A stretch of DNA of 54,975 nt from Pseudomonas sp. PA15(2017) (GCF_001945395.1 NZ_MSXV01000035.1:1-54975); one strand, 5' to 3'. Numbered from the stretch's first letter, positions 10,229 through 21,302 are shown. Notes: generated by a model from the sequence alone, not told the origin. A program made the numbers and translations.

Positions 10229-10713
10229 GGGGTGTCTCCGTGCGGGGCGGCCGGGCGGCCAGCGGCGCGCAGGGCAGCGCGCATGATTTCGACGTGGGTG
10301 CCGCAGCGGCACAGGTTGGCCGACAGCTCGCGGCGCAGTTGTTCGTCGCTGGGGTTGGGATCGCGCAGCAGCAGGGCCTTGATGGTCATGATCATGCCGT
10401 TGAGGCAGTAGCCGCATTGCGCTGCCTGTTCGGTGATGAAGGCTTGCTGCACCGGATCAGGGCATTGCCGACTGCCGAGGCCTTCCAGCGTGGTCACGCT
10501 GCGGCCTATGGCGCCGCCGACGGGAAATACGCAGGAGCGGGTGGCGCGGCCATCGACGATTACCGTGCAGGCGCCACATTCGCCAAGGCCACAGCCGTAT
10601 TTGGGGCCATTGAGGGCCAGGTCGTTGCGCAGGATGTAGAGCAGCGGAGTCTGCGGCTCAGCGTCGAGCTGTACCGTCTGTCCGTTCACCTGCAGGGTCA
10701 GGGTCTTTTCCAT
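10219..10713 (-). CDS. nicA: Nicotinate dehydrogenase small Fe-S subunit NicA
   Basis: NicA is the 2Fe-2S electron-transfer subunit of nicotinate hydroxylase. The 164-residue protein has a plant-type ferredoxin cluster (CGLGECGACTV with a further Cys in ATRSC) and the second xanthine-dehydrogenase-type 2Fe-2S domain (CGYCLNGM and CRCGTH). It is first in a two-gene operon with nicB (10-base overlap). The upstream spacer to 11484 is full of palindromic repeats. An AT-rich stretch around 10760-10810, containing the short palindrome TTCATGAA, is the likely promoter area, presumably controlled by NicS. Confidence 0.95.
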   Translation of the reverse strand: MEKTLTLQVNGQTVQLDAEPQTPLLYILRNDLALNGPKYGCGLGECGACTVIVDGRATRSCVFPVGGAIGRSVTTLEGLGSRQCPDPVQQAFITEQAAQCGYCLNGMIMTIKALLLRDPNPSDEQLRRELSANLCRCGTHVEIMRAALRAAGRPAAPHGDTPCS

Positions 10714-10881
10714 GGTCCGCCTTTTCTGGCCGATTTCCAGCGTTACCGCAGTACCCAGGAAATAGGCGTTTTATTCGTTAAGTGCTTACTTCATGAAATA
10801 TGCTTTCGAGTACGCAAGGAATGGGCCAGGGCGGGTGGTTCGGTAAATCAGGGGAGGTGGAAACTATCTGCTGGTAGTTGT

Positions 10882-11343
10882 CTGGGGAGATTGGTGTGCA
10901 GTCGCGGCAGGGTAGGTAGGCGGTGGCCTGGCTCGCTTTTGTGGGAGCGCGCCATGCGCGCAAAAATCGCTGGCCTGGCGCGCTCCCACAGGTACTGCGC
11001 GATGGCTGCTCCCGCCACTTAGTCCGTAGAGCGTACTCGCGGAGCAGTACGCCTTTAGAGGCGTTGGGCGCGGGGCTAACCGGCCATGGACTGGCGGACT
11101 GTTCGCTGGCGCTCCTGAGTCCGCCCTACGGGCTGGGGAGATTGGTGTGCAGTCGCGGCAGAGTAGGTAGGCTGTGGCCTGGCGCGCTCCCACAGGTACT
11201 GCGTGATGGCTGCTCCCGCCACTTAGTCCGTAGGGCGTACTCGCGGAGCAGTACGCCTTTAGAGGCGTTGGGCGCGGGGGCTAACTGGCCATGGACTGGC
11301 GGACTGTTCGCTGGCGCTCCTGAGTCCGCCCTACGGGCTAGGG
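10882..11343. repeat. Two tandem copies of a ~210-250 bp repeat in the nicA-nicR spacer
   Basis: Copy 1 runs from 10882 to 11131 and copy 2 from 11132 to 11343. Both start with CTGGGGAGATTGGTGTGCAG and end in a GAGTCCGCCCTACGGGCT segment; a third partial CGCCCTACGGGCT follows at about 11361. Each copy contains two hairpins: GGCGTACT...AGTACGCC and GGCGGACT...AGTCCGCC. The copies are nearly identical except for 47 bases present only in copy 1, bounded by two GGCCTGG direct repeats (10925-10931 and 10972-10978). No convincing gene lies in the whole 10714-11484 spacer; open frames here are repeat translations. Confidence 0.9.
10941..10989. repeat. REPIN-like inverted pair of REP sequences
   Basis: GTGGGAGCGCGCC at 10941-10953 is matched by its exact reverse complement at 10977-10989, a 13-bp perfect stem typical of Pseudomonas REP doublets. 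It lies in copy 1 of the tandem repeat. In copy 2 only the right arm remains (11181-11193), because the left arm falls in the 47-bp difference. A single related REP-like unit is at 11411-11432. Confidence 0.8.
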
Positions 11344-11484
11344 GCGGCCGGCGGTCCGGTTCGCCCTACGGGCTGAAAGGTGGCGCGAATTGTCGGCTGA
11401 TGGGCTTTCGTGGGAGTGCACCATGCGCACGAATCGCGGGCATGGACTGGGCGTCCACGCCCGCTGCCACTGGCGACATGCAGC

Positions 11485-11934
11485 CTACTCGCCGCTGTCG
11501 TTCATCTTGCGCAGCAGGTAGAGAATGGCGATACGTTCGCCCGGGTTGAGGCTGCCCATGGTCAGCTCGCTGATCTGCTGGGCGCAGGGGATCATGTCGG
11601 CGAGCAATGCGCTGCCAGCGGCGGTGAGCTCGACGATGACCTTGCGCTTGTCGCTGGGGTCCGGCGACAGGGCGACCAGGTCGCGGGCCTTGAGGCGATC
11701 GACGATGCCGCGGATGGTGGCCTGGTCGACCGCCGTGGCCTTGATCAGCTCGGCTTGAGAGCTGGGGCCATGGTCGCGCAGGGCGCACAGGGTGACGAAC
11801 TGGATGGAGGTGAGTTGGGCGTCGCAGGCGTTCTGCTGGAAGATCGCGGTATGGCGCTGGTAAGCCTTGCGCAGCAAGTGGCCGATCTGTTCGGTGACCT
11901 GGTAGGTGTTGGCGGACGAATCGTCGATCGACAT
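11485..11934 (-). CDS. nicR: MarR-family repressor NicR
   Basis: NicR is a MarR-type repressor that in P. putida controls the nicC operon and nicXR and is relieved by 6-hydroxynicotinate. The 149-residue protein has the family winged helix: QFVTLCALRDHG, the recognition region SSQAELIKATAVDQATIRG, and a wing with SPDPSDKRKVIVELT. It follows nicX on the same strand with 116 bases between, where a long hairpin (11977-12012) lies. A TATAAC-like box near 11969-11974 could serve a private promoter. The name rests on family and strict conservation of position in the nic cluster. Confidence 0.88.
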   Translation of the reverse strand: MSIDDSSANTYQVTEQIGHLLRKAYQRHTAIFQQNACDAQLTSIQFVTLCALRDHGPSSQAELIKATAVDQATIRGIVDRLKARDLVALSPDPSDKRKVIVELTAAGSALLADMIPCAQQISELTMGSLNPGERIAILYLLRKMNDSGE

Positions 11935-11976
11935 GGGAAAACTTCGCTGACAGGCGCTGGGCGCCGAGTATAACCG

Positions 11977-12012
11977 CGCAAGCCGGCGAGGTGTTCGCTG
12001 TGCCGGCTTGCG
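11977..12012 (-). terminator. Hairpin between nicX and nicR
   Basis: CGCAAGCCGGC at 11977-11987 pairs perfectly with GCCGGCTTGCG at 12002-12012 around a 14-base loop. It sits 39 bases downstream of the nicX stop. No T-run follows on the minus strand, so it may be an attenuator or an RNA-stabilising stem rather than a full terminator. Confidence 0.55.
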
Positions 12013-12050
12013 GGCGTTGGGGCGGTGGTTGACGCTGCGCTGCGGCGTTG

Positions 12051-13103
12051 TCAGTCGGCCTTGGATTCCGGCGGGTAGACCACGTCGCCGGCCAGCACCA
12101 CGGCCCTGTCATCGAGATGGATATCGCAGCCGCGCAGCGGGATGTCCAGGTGGCACGGCGTCTTGCGGGTGCCGCCGACCTCGGTGTTCGGCCCGGTGGA
12201 GAACAGGAAGTTGCCGTAGAAGGCGCGGGCGTCCATGCACATGCCGTCGTTACGGTCGTGCAGGCCCATGGCGGTCCACTGGGCGCGCGGTTGCAGGCCC
12301 CAGCCGATGTGGGAAATGCCATAGACCTCGGGGTCCTTGAAGTACTTCAGGTAGTCGCGCAGGTACTCGGCCTCGAAGCCGCCGTGGATACCGGTGATGA
12401 AGCCCTTGTCGATCTCCAGGGTGATGCGCTCGCGGCAGTAGTTCTTGAACGGCAGCACGATGTCACCGACATCCAGCACCAGGGTGCCCTGGGCGGTTTC
12501 TTCGTTGGGCCAGCTGAACAGAAAGCCGCTGGGCCAGTGATCCCAGCGGCCCGGCTCGTCGGCGAAGCCGTATTCGGTCACCGCCGGGTACTGCCCCAGT
12601 TCGGCGTGGAAGTCGCTGCCCGCCGCGGAACGCACGTGAATGCGGCGCGCCTGCTTGAGTAGCGCTTCGCTGGCCAGCACGCGGCGCTTGTCGTTTTCGC
12701 TGGGCAGCATGCGTGCCAGCACTTCGGGCGGCTCCACGGCCAGCAGAATGCGGGTGCCGGTATTGAGGATCTGCTCCTGCTCGGGCGAGTGCAGCAGCAT
12801 CATGGTGTCGACGACCAGGTCGGCGGCCTCCAGCGCACGTTGCGCCGCCAGGTTGCCGGTCAGGGCGGTGTCGCCGCAGTAGGCCGTCATGTCGTTACCC
12901 ATGGCCCGCGGATGGTTGAAGGACGGCAGTTCAACGGCATACACCTTGGCTTTCAGGCGCTGCGCGGCGTCCATCGCCGCGCGCACGGTGCGCGGGTTCG
13001 AATAATGGCTCTTGAGAATGGCCACGCTTTGGGTCTCGTCGACCCGCGAGAGGGTCAGCACCTGTTCGAACATCTGGGTCAGTTCACTATCGCTTACCGG
13101 CAT
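12051..13103 (-). CDS. nicX: 2,5-dihydroxypyridine 5,6-dioxygenase NicX
   Basis: NicX is a mononuclear non-haem iron dioxygenase that opens the ring of 2,5-dihydroxypyridine to N-formylmaleamate. The 350-residue protein carries the family's three iron ligands at the expected positions: His265 (YGISH), His318 and Asp320 (CHLD). The start at 13103 has GGAGA seven bases upstream and gives the family N-terminus (MPVSDSELT); a longer open frame to 13142 is not needed. It is divergent from nicC. The 318-base region between the two starts holds two NicR-type operator candidates. Confidence 0.96.
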   Translation of the reverse strand: MPVSDSELTQMFEQVLTLSRVDETQSVAILKSHYSNPRTVRAAMDAAQRLKAKVYAVELPSFNHPRAMGNDMTAYCGDTALTGNLAAQRALEAADLVVDTMMLLHSPEQEQILNTGTRILLAVEPPEVLARMLPSENDKRRVLASEALLKQARRIHVRSAAGSDFHAELGQYPAVTEYGFADEPGRWDHWPSGFLFSWPNEETAQGTLVLDVGDIVLPFKNYCRERITLEIDKGFITGIHGGFEAEYLRDYLKYFKDPEVYGISHIGWGLQPRAQWTAMGLHDRNDGMCMDARAFYGNFLFSTGPNTEVGGTRKTPCHLDIPLRGCDIHLDDRAVVLAGDVVYPPESKAD

Positions 13104-13176
13104 GGCAGGTCTCCTGGTCGCTCTGCTTTGGCTGTGCACCACGGTGAGTCGTGCTGCTGGGTGTTGGTGCGTTTTT

Positions 13177-13194
13177 ATAGAGTGTTCACTCTAT
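13177..13194. promoter_or_regulatory. Candidate NicR operator (nicX side)
   Basis: ATAGAGTG-TT-CACTCTAT is a perfect 8-bp inverted repeat with a 2-base spacer, 74 bases upstream of the nicX start. It matches the size expected for a MarR dimer site. On the minus strand it overlaps a weak -10 whose -35 (TTGCAT) is 17 bases further upstream. NicR is the expected binder by context. Confidence 0.7.
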
Positions 13195-13351
13195 CGGTTT
13201 AAATAAAACCTCATGCAAAGCCGATTGGCAATCTTTCTGTTTTGGCGTTACCAATCTACACAAATGCCGTTTTATGTGGCTTATAAGCGTTTTTAGATCT
13301 TTTCAAGAATCCTCGGATATTTTTCGAGAAAGCCTCTTCACTTTCTAAAAA

Positions 13352-13369
13352 TATAGTGCATACACTGTA
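13352..13369. promoter_or_regulatory. Candidate NicR operator and nicC promoter
   Basis: TATAGTG-CATA-CACTGTA is an inverted repeat with 6 of 7 paired positions, 53 bases before the nicC start. It shares the AGTG...CACT core with the site at 13177-13194. TATAGT at its left end resembles a -10 box, so binding here would block nicC transcription. Confidence 0.65.
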
Positions 13370-13400
13370 ATTGTCTTGCGGGCATCGTCCCGCTTCGTAG

Positions 13401-15384
<1,984 letters not shown>

Positions 15385-15388
<4 letters not shown>

Positions 15389-16137
15389 ACAGGCTCTATC
15401 GCATCGGCCAGATCGTGCCGAGCTCCAACACCACCATGGAAACCGAAATTCCGGCGATGCTCACCGCTCGCCAGGCCATCCGCCCGGAACGCTTCACCTT
15501 TCATTCGGCGCGCATGCGCATGAAGCAGGTGAAGAAGGAAGAGCTGGCAGCCATGGATGCCGAGTCCGATCGCTGCGCGCTGGAGCTGTCCGACGCCAAG
15601 GTCGACGTGCTCGGCTATGCCTGCCTGGTGGCGATCATGGCCATGGGTTTGGGCTACCATCGCCAGTCCGAAAAACGCCTGCGCCAGGTGACCGCCGACA
15701 ACGACGCCAACTCGCCGGTGATCACCAGTGCCGGTGCCCTGGTCGAGGCGCTCAAGGTGATGAAGGCCAAGCGCATCGCCATCGTCGCGCCTTACATGAA
15801 GCCGCTCACCGAGCTGGTGGTCGACTACATCCGTGAGGAAGGTTTCGAGGTGGTCGACTGGCGGGCCCTGGAGATCCCCGACAACCTGCAGGTCGCGCGC
15901 CACGACCCGGCCAACCTGCCGGACATCGTTGCCGGCATGAACCTGAAAGGCGTGGATGTGGTGGTGCTGTCGGCGTGCGTGCAGATGCAGTCGCTGCCGG
16001 CGGTGGCCAAGGTCGAGGCGCTGACCGGCAAGCCGGTGGTCACGGCGGCCATCGCCACCACCTACTGCATGCTCAAGGCGCTGGACCTGGAGCCGATCGT
16101 ACCGGGCGCCGGCGCGCTGTTGTCAGGCGCCTACTGA
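15385..16137 (+). CDS. nicE: Maleate isomerase NicE
   Basis: NicE converts maleate to fumarate, the last step linking nicotinate breakdown to the TCA cycle. The 250-residue protein belongs to the Asp/Glu racemase superfamily. It has the two catalytic cysteines 118 residues apart, Cys80 in GYACLVA and Cys198 in LSACVQM, the same spacing as in characterised maleate isomerases. It overlaps nicD by 4 bases and ends 9 bases before nicF. Confidence 0.95.
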
Positions 16138-16146
16138 GGAGAAACC

Positions 16147-16785
16147 ATGAGCGCGCAGAGCCTTAGCGACAACTATCAGGGCGTCTGGGGGCAGCGTATC
16201 GGCTTCGGTGCGCGACCGGCCCTGTTGATGATCGACTTCATGCAGGGCTACACCACGCCCGGCGCGCCGCTGTATGCGCCGGGCGTGGTCAGCGCCGTGG
16301 AGCAGTCGGTGGCGTTGCTGGATGCGGCGCGCCGGCTGGGCGTCCTGCTGGTGCACAGCAACATCCGCTACCACGCCGCCGATTGTGCCGACGGTGGCAT
16401 GTGGGTGCGCAAGGCGCCGGTGATGAAGGATATGGTCGACGGCAACCCGCTGGCCGAGTTCTGCGCAGCGGTGGCACCGCTGCCGGGGGAGCAGGTGGTG
16501 ACCAAGCAGTACGCCAGTGTGTTCTTCGCTACCAGCCTGGCTGCACAGTTGCATGCCCAGGGTGTCGATACCCTGATCCTGGCGGGCTGTTCGACCAGTG
16601 GCTGCATTCGGGCGAGCGCCGTGGACGGCGTGCAGCATGGCTTTCGCACCATCGTCGTGCGCGAGTGCGTCGGCGATCGCCACCAGGCGCCCCACGAGGC
16701 CAACCTGTTCGACATCGACAGCAAGTACGGCGATGTCGTCAGCCTGGAGGAGACGCTCGGCTATCTGCAGCGGCTCGCCCGCTGA
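16147..16785 (+). CDS. nicF: Maleamate amidohydrolase NicF
   Basis: NicF hydrolyses maleamate to maleate and ammonia. The 212-residue protein is a cysteine hydrolase of the isochorismatase-like family with its triad visible: Asp30 (LLMIDFMQG), Lys120 (VVTKQYAS) and Cys153 (STSGCIRAS). A GAGGAG ribosome site lies a few bases upstream. It acts between NicD and NicE although the gene order is D-E-F. A 173-base gap to nicT follows; it contains a weak stem around 16825-16846 but no gene. Confidence 0.95.
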   Translation: MSAQSLSDNYQGVWGQRIGFGARPALLMIDFMQGYTTPGAPLYAPGVVSAVEQSVALLDAARRLGVLLVHSNIRYHAADCADGGMWVRKAPVMKDMVDGNPLAEFCAAVAPLPGEQVVTKQYASVFFATSLAAQLHAQGVDTLILAGCSTSGCIRASAVDGVQHGFRTIVVRECVGDRHQAPHEANLFDIDSKYGDVVSLEETLGYLQRLAR

Positions 16786-16958
16786 TTCACCATAAGGAGC
16801 TGGCGGTACGCTGCCTGTTCCATTGATCGCCCCACCGAGGGCGGTCGCCATGCATGCATGGCACTGACGCTGCCTTGGGAAGTCGCCGTTGCGACGCTCA
16901 ACGCGTCGACGACTGCTGGCTTCAACAAAAATCACAAGTCACCGCCAGGAGACACGCA

Positions 16959-18275
16959 ATGCCTTACGTACCCGCTACCAGCACCGCCATGGGCAGTGCT
17001 GCCGACAGCTCGAACGAGCTGTACCGCAAAGTGACCTGGAAGCTCATTCCGTTTCTGTGCTTCTGCTACCTCGCCGCCTATCTGGACCGCATCAACGTCG
17101 GCTTCGCCAAGCTGCAGATGCTCAGCGACCTGCAATTCAGCGAGGCGGCCTATGGCCTCGGCGCCGGATTGTTCTTCGTCGGCTACATCCTCTTCGAGGT
17201 GCCCAGCAATCTGGTGCTGGAGAAGGTCGGCGCCAAGGTGTGGATCGCCCGCATCATGATCACCTGGGGCCTGCTGTCGGCCTGCACCATGTTCGTCACC
17301 ACCACCACCGAGTTCTACATCATCCGTTTCCTGCTCGGCGCGGCGGAGGCCGGCTTCCTGCCGGGCGTGCTGTATTACCTGACCACCTGGTACCCAACCT
17401 ACCGACGCGGGCGCATCATCGCCTTGTTCATGATCGGCCTGCCGCTTTCCAGCGTGATCGGCGGGCCGATTTCCGGCTGGATCATGAACCACTTCGACCA
17501 GGTCAACGGCCTGCGTGGCTGGCAGTGGCTGTTCCTGCTCGAGGCGATTCCCAGCGTGCTGCTCGGCATCCTCACCTTCTGGGCATTGCCCAATCACTTC
17601 AACCAGGCGAAGTGGCTCAGTGCCGAGGAAAAGGCGCAACTGGCCAGCGACCTGGCGGCCGATGATGCGGAAGGCAAGGACAGCAAGCACAGCTTTCGCG
17701 ACGGCTTCTTCAACCTCAAGGTGTGGATGCTCGGCGGCATCGATTTTTCCATCCTGCTCAGCGCTTACGCCATGGGCTTCTGGATGCCGACCTTCATCCG
17801 CAATACCGGGGTGACCGACACCTTTCACATCGGCTTGCTGACCGCCATCCCCAGCCTGGCGGCGCTGGCCGGCATGCTGCTGATCGGCGCCAGCTCGGAC
17901 CGGCATCGCGAAAGGCGCTGGCACATCATCGTGCCCTTCATCGTCGGCGCCGCCGCCATGGCCAGCAGCACGCTGTTCAGCCATAACTTGGTGATGACCG
18001 TGACGCTGTTCGCCATCGCCTCGGCAGCCATCATCGGCGCCGTGCCGGTGTTCTTCAGCCTGCCGGCGACCTTCCTCAAGGGCACGGCAGCGGCGACCGG
18101 CTTCGCCCTGGCCTGCTCGGTGGCCAACATCGCCGGCCTGGTGAGCAACTCGCTGATGGGCCTGGTTACCGACCTGACCGGCACCAGCCACGCGGCGCTG
18201 TGGTTCTTCGCCGGCTGCCTGATCCTCAGCTGCCTGCTGGTGATCGCCCTGCCAGCCAAGCTGGTCAACCGCTAG
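16959..18275 (+). CDS. nicT: MFS transporter NicT (probable nicotinate/6-hydroxynicotinate permease)
   Basis: This is an inner-membrane major facilitator of the anion:cation symporter type, about 12 helices in 438 residues. The family signature between helices 2 and 3 is recognisable, and [23 protein letters not shown] at the N-terminus is typical of the group. In the nic cluster the equivalent gene is nicT, thought to import pathway substrates. The ATG at 16959 follows CAGGAGA and gives a normal N-terminus; the frame is open further upstream only by chance. Confidence 0.9.
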   Translation: MPYVPATSTAMGSAADSSNELYRKVTWKLIPFLCFCYLAAYLDRINVGFAKLQMLSDLQFSEAAYGLGAGLFFVGYILFEVPSNLVLEKVGAKVWIARIMITWGLLSACTMFVTTTTEFYIIRFLLGAAEAGFLPGVLYYLTTWYPTYRRGRIIALFMIGLPLSSVIGGPISGWIMNHFDQVNGLRGWQWLFLLEAIPSVLLGILTFWALPNHFNQAKWLSAEEKAQLASDLAADDAEGKDSKHSFRDGFFNLKVWMLGGIDFSILLSAYAMGFWMPTFIRNTGVTDTFHIGLLTAIPSLAALAGMLLIGASSDRHRERRWHIIVPFIVGAAAMASSTLFSHNLVMTVTLFAIASAAIIGAVPVFFSLPATFLKGTAAATGFALACSVANIAGLVSNSLMGLVTDLTGTSHAALWFFAGCLILSCLLVIALPAKLVNR

Positions 18276-18296
18276 CCGGAAACTCCTCCTGGCGCT

Positions 18297-18324
18297 GCCA
18301 GGGCGTGAATCCTCACGCTCTGGC
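18297..18324 (+). terminator. Hairpin between nicT and nicP
   Basis: GCCAGGGCGTGA at 18297-18308 pairs with TCACGCTCTGGC at 18313-18324 with one G-T pair and a 4-base loop; CTTT follows. It sits 22 bases after nicT and could attenuate transcription into nicP or protect the upstream mRNA. Confidence 0.55.
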
Positions 18325-18402
18325 CTTTACACCTTTCATTCATTCGTTCGCCACGTTCATTGCTGGCGGGGCGCATTCGTGCCCGTGTTTTGGGGAATCG
18401 AC

Positions 18403-19668
18403 ATGATCTATCTGCGTCGTGTGTTCGGTAGCTGCCTGGCAGCTGGTTTGAGTTTTTCTGCCCAGGCCGAGGAGGGCGGCTTCATCGAGGGCTCTCACGC
18501 CGACCTGCAACTGCGTAATTACTTCTTCAGCCGCGACTACTCCGGCATCGTGGGCAGCAACCCGCAGTCCCGTACCCAGGAGTGGGCGCAAGGCTTCATC
18601 TTCGATTTTCGCTCCGGCTACACCCAGGGGCCGCTGGGTTTCGGGGTGGATGTGCTGGGCCTGTACGGCATCAAGCTCGACAGCGGCCGCGGCCATACCA
18701 GCAGCGGGCTGTTGCCGGTGCACGATGGCCGCGCGGCCGACGAATACGGGCGCCTGGGTGCGGCGTTCAAGGTCAAACTGTCAGAGACCGAGCTGAAGGT
18801 CGGCGAGTTGCGGCCCCATCTGCCGGTGCTGGTGCACAGCGATTTGCGCCTGTTGCCGCCGACCTATCAGGGCGCCGCCCTGGTTTCCAATGAAATTCAG
18901 GGGCTGACCCTGCAGGCCGGGCAGATGCGCTCCACCAGCCTGCGCGACTCCACCGATCGCCAGGACCTGTACGGGCTGATCAACGATCCCATCAATCCGG
19001 CGCGCATCGCCCGCTTCACCAGCGACCGGTTCAACTACCTGGGCGCCGATTACGTCTTCAATGACAAGCGCACCAGCGTCGGCATCTGGCAGGCCCAGCT
19101 GGAGGACATTTATGCCCAGCGCTTCTACAGCTTCAAGCATGTCGAGCCCCTCGGCGACTGGATTCTGGGGGCGAATTTCGGCTACTTCGACACCCGCGAC
19201 GAGGGGCGCAGCATCGCCGGCAAACTGGACAACCAGTCGACCTATGCGCTGCTGTCGGCCAAGCATGGCGGGCATACCTTCTACATCGGGCATCAGCGTA
19301 TCGACGGCGACGACGGTTTCATCCAGGTGGGCGCCAATACCAACCCTATGGGCAACACCTTGCCCACCTACGAATTCTCCGCGCCCGGCGAGCGTTCCTG
19401 GCAGGTTCGCCACGACTACGACTTCGCCGCACTCGGCATCCCCGGCCTGACCAGCACCCTGCGCTATGTGACGGGTGACAGCGTGGACACTGGCCGCGGC
19501 TTCGAAGGCAAGGACTGGGAGCGCGACCTGGATCTGGCCTACGTGGTGCAAAGCGGAATGTTCAGGGGCGTGGGCCTGCGTTGGCGCAACGTCACCGCGC
19601 GCTCCAACTACCGTACCGACATCGACGAGAACCGGCTGATCGTCAGCTATACGCTGAGCCTCTTCTAG
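18403..19668 (+). CDS. nicP: OprD-family outer-membrane porin NicP
   Basis: NicP is a substrate-specific outer-membrane channel of the OprD/OpdK family, expected to admit nicotinate-type aromatics. The 421-residue precursor has a signal peptide (MIYLRRVF...SFSAQA, cleavage near residue 23). The start of the mature protein fits the family ([20 protein letters not shown]) and the C-terminus ends in an aromatic residue (YTLSLF), as outer-membrane beta-barrels do. The ATG at 18403 is chosen over an upstream GTG at 18379 because it starts the signal peptide. Last gene of the nic operon. Confidence 0.9.
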   Translation: MIYLRRVFGSCLAAGLSFSAQAEEGGFIEGSHADLQLRNYFFSRDYSGIVGSNPQSRTQEWAQGFIFDFRSGYTQGPLGFGVDVLGLYGIKLDSGRGHTSSGLLPVHDGRAADEYGRLGAAFKVKLSETELKVGELRPHLPVLVHSDLRLLPPTYQGAALVSNEIQGLTLQAGQMRSTSLRDSTDRQDLYGLINDPINPARIARFTSDRFNYLGADYVFNDKRTSVGIWQAQLEDIYAQRFYSFKHVEPLGDWILGANFGYFDTRDEGRSIAGKLDNQSTYALLSAKHGGHTFYIGHQRIDGDDGFIQVGANTNPMGNTLPTYEFSAPGERSWQVRHDYDFAALGIPGLTSTLRYVTGDSVDTGRGFEGKDWERDLDLAYVVQSGMFRGVGLRWRNVTARSNYRTDIDENRLIVSYTLSLF

Positions 19669-19803
19669 CCGGCCACTTCTGCCGGGGCAACCTGGCGGAA
19701 GGCGTTCCCAGGAGGCCAAGTTCAGCGCCATGCCGAGGTCGTTGGCCAACTGCTCGTGGCTCGAAGTGTTCGGGGGCTCGTCGCTGCGAGCATCGCCTGA
19801 CAG

Positions 19804-19833
19804 CCATGGGCGTCTTGGCCAAGACGCCCATGG
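19804..19833. repeat. 30-bp perfect palindrome between nicP and nhaA
   Basis: CCATGGGCGTCTTGG at 19804-19818 is followed immediately by its exact reverse complement at 19819-19833. It lies 12 bases past the nhaA stop, in the convergent gap with nicP. It could fold into a stem that ends transcription from both sides, but there is no T-run on either strand. A protein-binding site is the alternative. The remaining 135 bases of the gap hold nothing recognisable. Confidence 0.8.
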
Positions 19834-19845
19834 TAATGGCTCGCT

Positions 19846-21111
19846 TCAGAAGCGGGCGATGTCTCCGTCCTGCGCAACCTCGCGTTCTTGCGCCCGTTCT
19901 TCCTGGTGCTGATCCCGCGCTTCCGGTGCGAAGCGCAGAATCAGGCACGCGACGATGGCCGAAAGCAGTGAGCCGAGCAGGATGCCGATCTTCGATTCTT
20001 CGACAGACGCCGGGTGGTCCGGAAAGGCCAGGCCGCTGATGAACAGGCTCATGGTGAAGCCGATGCCGCACAGCATCGACACCGCGTAGATCTGCAGCCA
20101 GGTGCAGCCCCGCGGTTTCGCCGCCAGCCCGGATTTCACCGCCAGCAGTACGCCGCCGAAAACCCCGAGCTGCTTGCCGAGGAACAGGCCGGCGGCGATG
20201 CCCAGCGGCAACGGCGCCAGTACATCCGTCAGCGACAGGCCGGCGAAGGAAACCCCCGCGTTGGCGAAGCCGAAGGCCGGCACGATGAGAAAGCCCACCC
20301 AGGGTGCGATCCCGTGTTCCAGGCGGTGCAAGGGCGAGTGGGCCGCATCCGGCTCGCCCGGCGAGGGGATGTAGGGGATGAGAAATGCGCCCACGACCCC
20401 GGCGATGGTGGCATGTACGCCAGAGAGCAACGTGAGGTACCACAGCAGCGCCACGCCGATCAGGTAGGGCCAGAGCACCATCACGCGCTTGCGGTTGAGC
20501 ACCAGCAACACGCCGATCACCAGTGCGGCGGCCAGCAACGCGACGACGTTGATCGACGAGGTGTAGAAGATCGCGATGATGGCCACGGCGCCCATGTCGT
20601 CGATGATCGCCACCGACACCAGCATCAGCTTGAGCGACAGCGGCGCATGCCGGCCCAGCAAGGCCAGCGCGCCCACGGCGAAGGCGATATCGGTGGCAGC
20701 CGGAATGGCCCAGCCGTTGGCCAGCAGCGGATCACCACGGGTCACTGCCAGGTAGATAAGCGCCGGCACCGCCATGCCCATCAACGCGGGCAGGGCTGGC
20801 AAGCGTCGTTGCTCCCAGGACGACAGCCGGCCATCGACCAGCTCACGCTTGATTTCCAGGCCCACCAGCAGAAAGAAGATCGCCATCAGGCCATCGTTGA
20901 TCCACAGGTGCAGGGTCATGGGGCCCAGCTTTTCGCTGAGCGTCGGGCTGGTTTCGGCGTGCAGCAGATGGAAGTAGGTGCCCGCCAGTGGGCTGTTGGC
21001 CACCAATATGGCCGCAGCGGCGGCGAGCATCAGCAGTACGCCACCGGCTGCCTCACTGGCCAGAAAGCGCTGGAGCGCCGATGGCCTTTGGGTTGATGAC
21101 GATTGGGTCAT
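19846..21111 (-). CDS. nhaA: Na+/H+ antiporter NhaA
   Basis: NhaA exchanges internal Na+ or Li+ for external protons. The 421-residue protein has about 12 helices. It also shows family landmarks: ASEAAGGVLL near the N-terminus, WINDGLMAIFFLLVGLEIKRE, IPAATDIAFAVG, and VAIIDDMGAVAIIA with the two ion-binding aspartates. The start at 21111 has AAAGGAGAA eight bases upstream. A longer in-frame extension to 21384 crosses the structured leader and is not believed. The C-terminal tail is charged and Glu-rich. Confidence 0.95.
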   Translation of the reverse strand: MTQSSSTQRPSALQRFLASEAAGGVLLMLAAAAAILVANSPLAGTYFHLLHAETSPTLSEKLGPMTLHLWINDGLMAIFFLLVGLEIKRELVDGRLSSWEQRRLPALPALMGMAVPALIYLAVTRGDPLLANGWAIPAATDIAFAVGALALLGRHAPLSLKLMLVSVAIIDDMGAVAIIAIFYTSSINVVALLAAALVIGVLLVLNRKRVMVLWPYLIGVALLWYLTLLSGVHATIAGVVGAFLIPYIPSPGEPDAAHSPLHRLEHGIAPWVGFLIVPAFGFANAGVSFAGLSLTDVLAPLPLGIAAGLFLGKQLGVFGGVLLAVKSGLAAKPRGCTWLQIYAVSMLCGIGFTMSLFISGLAFPDHPASVEESKIGILLGSLLSAIVACLILRFAPEARDQHQEERAQEREVAQDGDIARF

Positions 21112-21302
21112 GCAGGGTTCTCCTTTGACGAGCGAAAGCGGGCGCTGCGTGGCACTGGACAGGCGGCTTGGGCTGAACGACGGACGCAGCGAAGCGCCGG
21201 GCGGCAGGAGTGCGGCCAGGTGCGGGAAGTGATGGAAATCAGGTTGGCAGGATGTGCCCGGTGAGGCTTCTGGGAAGCGGGGCGTTGCCATGTAAAAAGG
21301 GA

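Noticed and set aside
10229..10417. Upstream extension of the nicB frame by 63 residues
   Set aside because: It lies wholly over nicA, is Arg/Pro-rich and lacks similarity; the ATG at 10228 has a good ribosome site and gives the known N-terminus.
10882..11343. CRISPR-like array
   Set aside because: Only two long copies with no short regular repeat-spacer pattern and no cas genes.
10864..11549. Open frames across the nicA-nicR spacer
   Set aside because: They are translations of REP-type and tandem repeats; identical peptide text recurs with the repeat unit.
20014..21096. 360-residue plus-strand frame opposite nhaA
   Set aside because: His/Gln/Arg-rich antisense shadow of a GC-rich coding region, without motifs.
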